DNA from: Rhodoferax sp.
GTDB taxonomy: Bacteria > Pseudomonadota > Gammaproteobacteria > Burkholderiales > Burkholderiaceae_C
Direction of reading: 5' to 3'
DNA length: 49,100 nucleotides
Assembly: GCA_026224975.1 (NCBI GenBank)
Contig: JAMFRW010000018.1
Span: 1 to 49,100, forward strand
This document shows positions 45,731-49,100 of this stretch, piece after piece (position 1 is the stretch's first letter; each line of letters starts with the position of its first letter). A program made the translations under genes and the position numbers. A model generated the notes under the pieces. The model searched no databases. It was not told the origin of the DNA and worked only from the letters and a program-made list of their open reading frames with translations.

Positions 45731-45760
45731 CAAGATTCGCCAAACAACAGTGAATACACG

Positions 45761-46045
45761 GTGTACGACCACATCAGCCAGTTCGAGCCTTTGCTACCCG
45801 CTTCCGCCAAGCGGGAGCCGCTGCTCGAAAAAGCGCATCGCCTCCAAGCCCAGGCCGGCGCCGCCAAAGGCCGAGCGCATGCGACGGTGATGCAGGCGCC
45901 GGCGCCGCTGTTGCGCACCATGAATTCGTATTACTCGAACCGCATCGAAGGCCGGCACACGCTGCCGGTCGAAATCGAACAAGCCCTGCGCAAAGACTTT
46001 GCGGCCGATGCCGACACCGCCCGCCGCCAGCACCTGACGGTCGCC
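45761..46045 (+). pseudogene. Truncated Fic protein, N-terminal part only
   Basis: About 95 residues match the Fic/DOC N-terminal domain: VYDHISQFEPLLPASAKREP, then LLRTMNSYYSNRIEGRHTLP and EQALRKDFAADADTARRQHL. The inhibitory-helix-like (S/T)xxxE(G/N) region and the first part of the fold are there. The catalytic core with HPFxxGNGR is absent: after about HLTVAQ the sequence leaves the family and the frame runs out at 46105. The reading frame can start at the TTG at 45701 or the GTG at 45761. Intact Fic proteins AMPylate targets; this one cannot. It is fused at DNA level to another broken gene. Confidence 0.75.
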
Positions 46046-46529
46046 CAGCCGCGCGTTGCTCTCCGGCATGGACTTCACACTGGAGGAAGTCATTGCCCTG
46101 GATAGAGTGCAAACGCGAATGCCGCTGTCTGCCGATTTGATCAAGCCGCTGCGCAAGCGTGGTTTGGTCGAAGGGCGCGGCACGACGGTGAGAATCTCCG
46201 GAGCTGTCGCCAAGGCATCGGGCCGGGAGGTGAGCTACACAGTCGACAGAGGGCTTGATTCGCAGCACGACAAGGCGCTCGTCGTGCAGCTCTTGAAGCT
46301 GGGGCCGCAAGCCAGGCCGAAGATCAACCAGCTCTTGCTGGACAAACTGCCCGGGGCGGTCAAGCCAGAGAAGCGAGCGAGCTATATCAAGACCCTGCTG
46401 CGCGACATGGCGCACGCGGGCATCATCGAAACCGACGGGGGCAAAACGAAGGCTGCCCAATGGCGGTTGAAGCTGGGCCCCGGATTGGGCCCAGCTCCGT
46501 CGCTACCCAATGAACAACCAATCGGTTAA
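46046..46529 (+). pseudogene. C-terminal fragment of AlbA/Schlafen-type ATP-binding regulator
   Basis: About 155 residues, in a different frame from the Fic piece, match the C-terminal part of AlbA_2/RecG-like 'ATP-binding protein' regulators: MDFTLEEVIALDRVQTRMPL, then LRKRGLVEGRGTTVRISGAV and KINQLLLDKLPG. The N-terminal AlbA_2 and GHKL-like parts are missing. A start at ATG 46068 would allow a small winged-helix protein, so residual function is not excluded. A perfect 10-bp stem (46471-46480 with 46487-46496) lies near its end, without a T-run. The join to the Fic fragment suggests one deletion between two genes. Confidence 0.65.
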
Positions 46530-46567
46530 CCCAATAACCCATCTAACTCATTGATTTTTATCGAGTT

Positions 46568-48946
<2,379 letters not shown>

Positions 48947-48958
<12 letters not shown>

Positions 48959-49100
48959 TTCGCCCGCGCCGGCACGCCCTACTGCCCGGACCACGACCTG
49001 CCGCTGGCGGCCACGCCGGTCGCGCAGATGGTCGACGCGGTGCTGGCGCTGCCCGAGGAGACGAAGCTGATGGTGCTCGCGCCGGTGGTGCGCGATCGCA
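48947..49100 (+). pseudogene. uvrA: Inverted N-proximal uvrA segment, cut by window end
   Basis: On the plus strand this stretch translates as [17 protein letters not shown], then [19 protein letters not shown] and [12 protein letters not shown]. That is the part of UvrA that should directly precede [12 protein letters not shown] (in E. coli, YLRLLFARVGEPRCPDHD to LMLLAPIIKERKGE). Here it runs in the opposite direction to the rest of the gene. It is open at the window end, so what follows is not visible. The segment alone is not a gene. Confidence 0.9.

Noticed and set aside
46471-46496. Strong hairpin as Rho-independent terminator
   Set aside because: A perfect 10-bp stem, but inside the coding remnant and with no T-run in either direction.

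Overview
The window looks like chromosomal DNA from a high-GC betaproteobacterium of the order Burkholderiales, probably the Rubrivivax/Leptothrix/Roseateles/Rhizobacter group. This rests on GC-rich codon use, the dispersed TTCGACAGGCTCAG repeats, an MHFG-type PEP-CTERM protein and the family resemblance of the genes. It is an inference, not a database result. No rRNA, tRNA, CRISPR array, prophage or intact insertion sequence was seen.

Layout. (1) 1-8.6 kb: a periplasmic alpha-2-macroglobulin and penicillin-binding protein 1C pair, bracketed by two ~195-bp repeat elements with the same inverted 14-bp ends. (2) 8.6-19.2 kb: an iron locus. A nine-gene plus-strand operon (tonB-exbB-exbD-hemP-PepSY-DUF2271-DUF4198-apbE-flavodoxin reductase) converges on piuC and a TonB-dependent siderophore receptor, with Fur-box-like palindromes in front of both arms. 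The DUF2271 protein carries an ApbE flavinylation motif, so the operon reads as a flavin-based electron chain from cytosolic NAD(P)H to the periplasm, probably for reducing imported ferri-siderophore. (3) 19.2-26.7 kb: a tripartite MacA-MacB-outer membrane factor efflux operon, divergent from a BaeS/BaeR-like two-component system. (4) 26.8-33.5 kb: a PEP-CTERM protein, a SWIB protein with a histone-H1-like tail, a GAF/PAS hybrid kinase, a thioredoxin-fold isomerase and a CLC chloride channel.

(5) 33.5-36.4 kb: a MarR regulator with a clear operator, a cation:proton antiporter and a YbdK-type ligase. (6) 36.5-45.7 kb: an acyl carrier protein and ketoacyl synthase converge on a six-gene minus-strand operon (outer membrane factor, DevC-like permease, DevA-like ATPase, HlyD adaptor, HAD phosphatase, class-III aminotransferase), with a divergent alpha/beta hydrolase at its head. 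This could be a small cluster that makes and exports an amino-acyl or lipid product. (7) 45.7-46.5 kb: a decayed AT-richer patch where the start of a Fic gene is fused to the end of an AlbA/Schlafen-type gene. (8) 46.5-49.1 kb: uvrA, whose 5' part is inverted relative to the rest at about 48,950. That is either a fold-back assembly artefact near a contig end or a real inversion that breaks uvrA.

The clearest functional unit is the iron locus. The outer-membrane receptor and TonB-ExbBD bring in ferri-siderophore. The reductase, PepSY protein and FMN-bearing DUF2271 protein would supply electrons in the periplasm, ApbE would install the flavin, and PiuC and HemP are typical companions of iron-starvation regulons.
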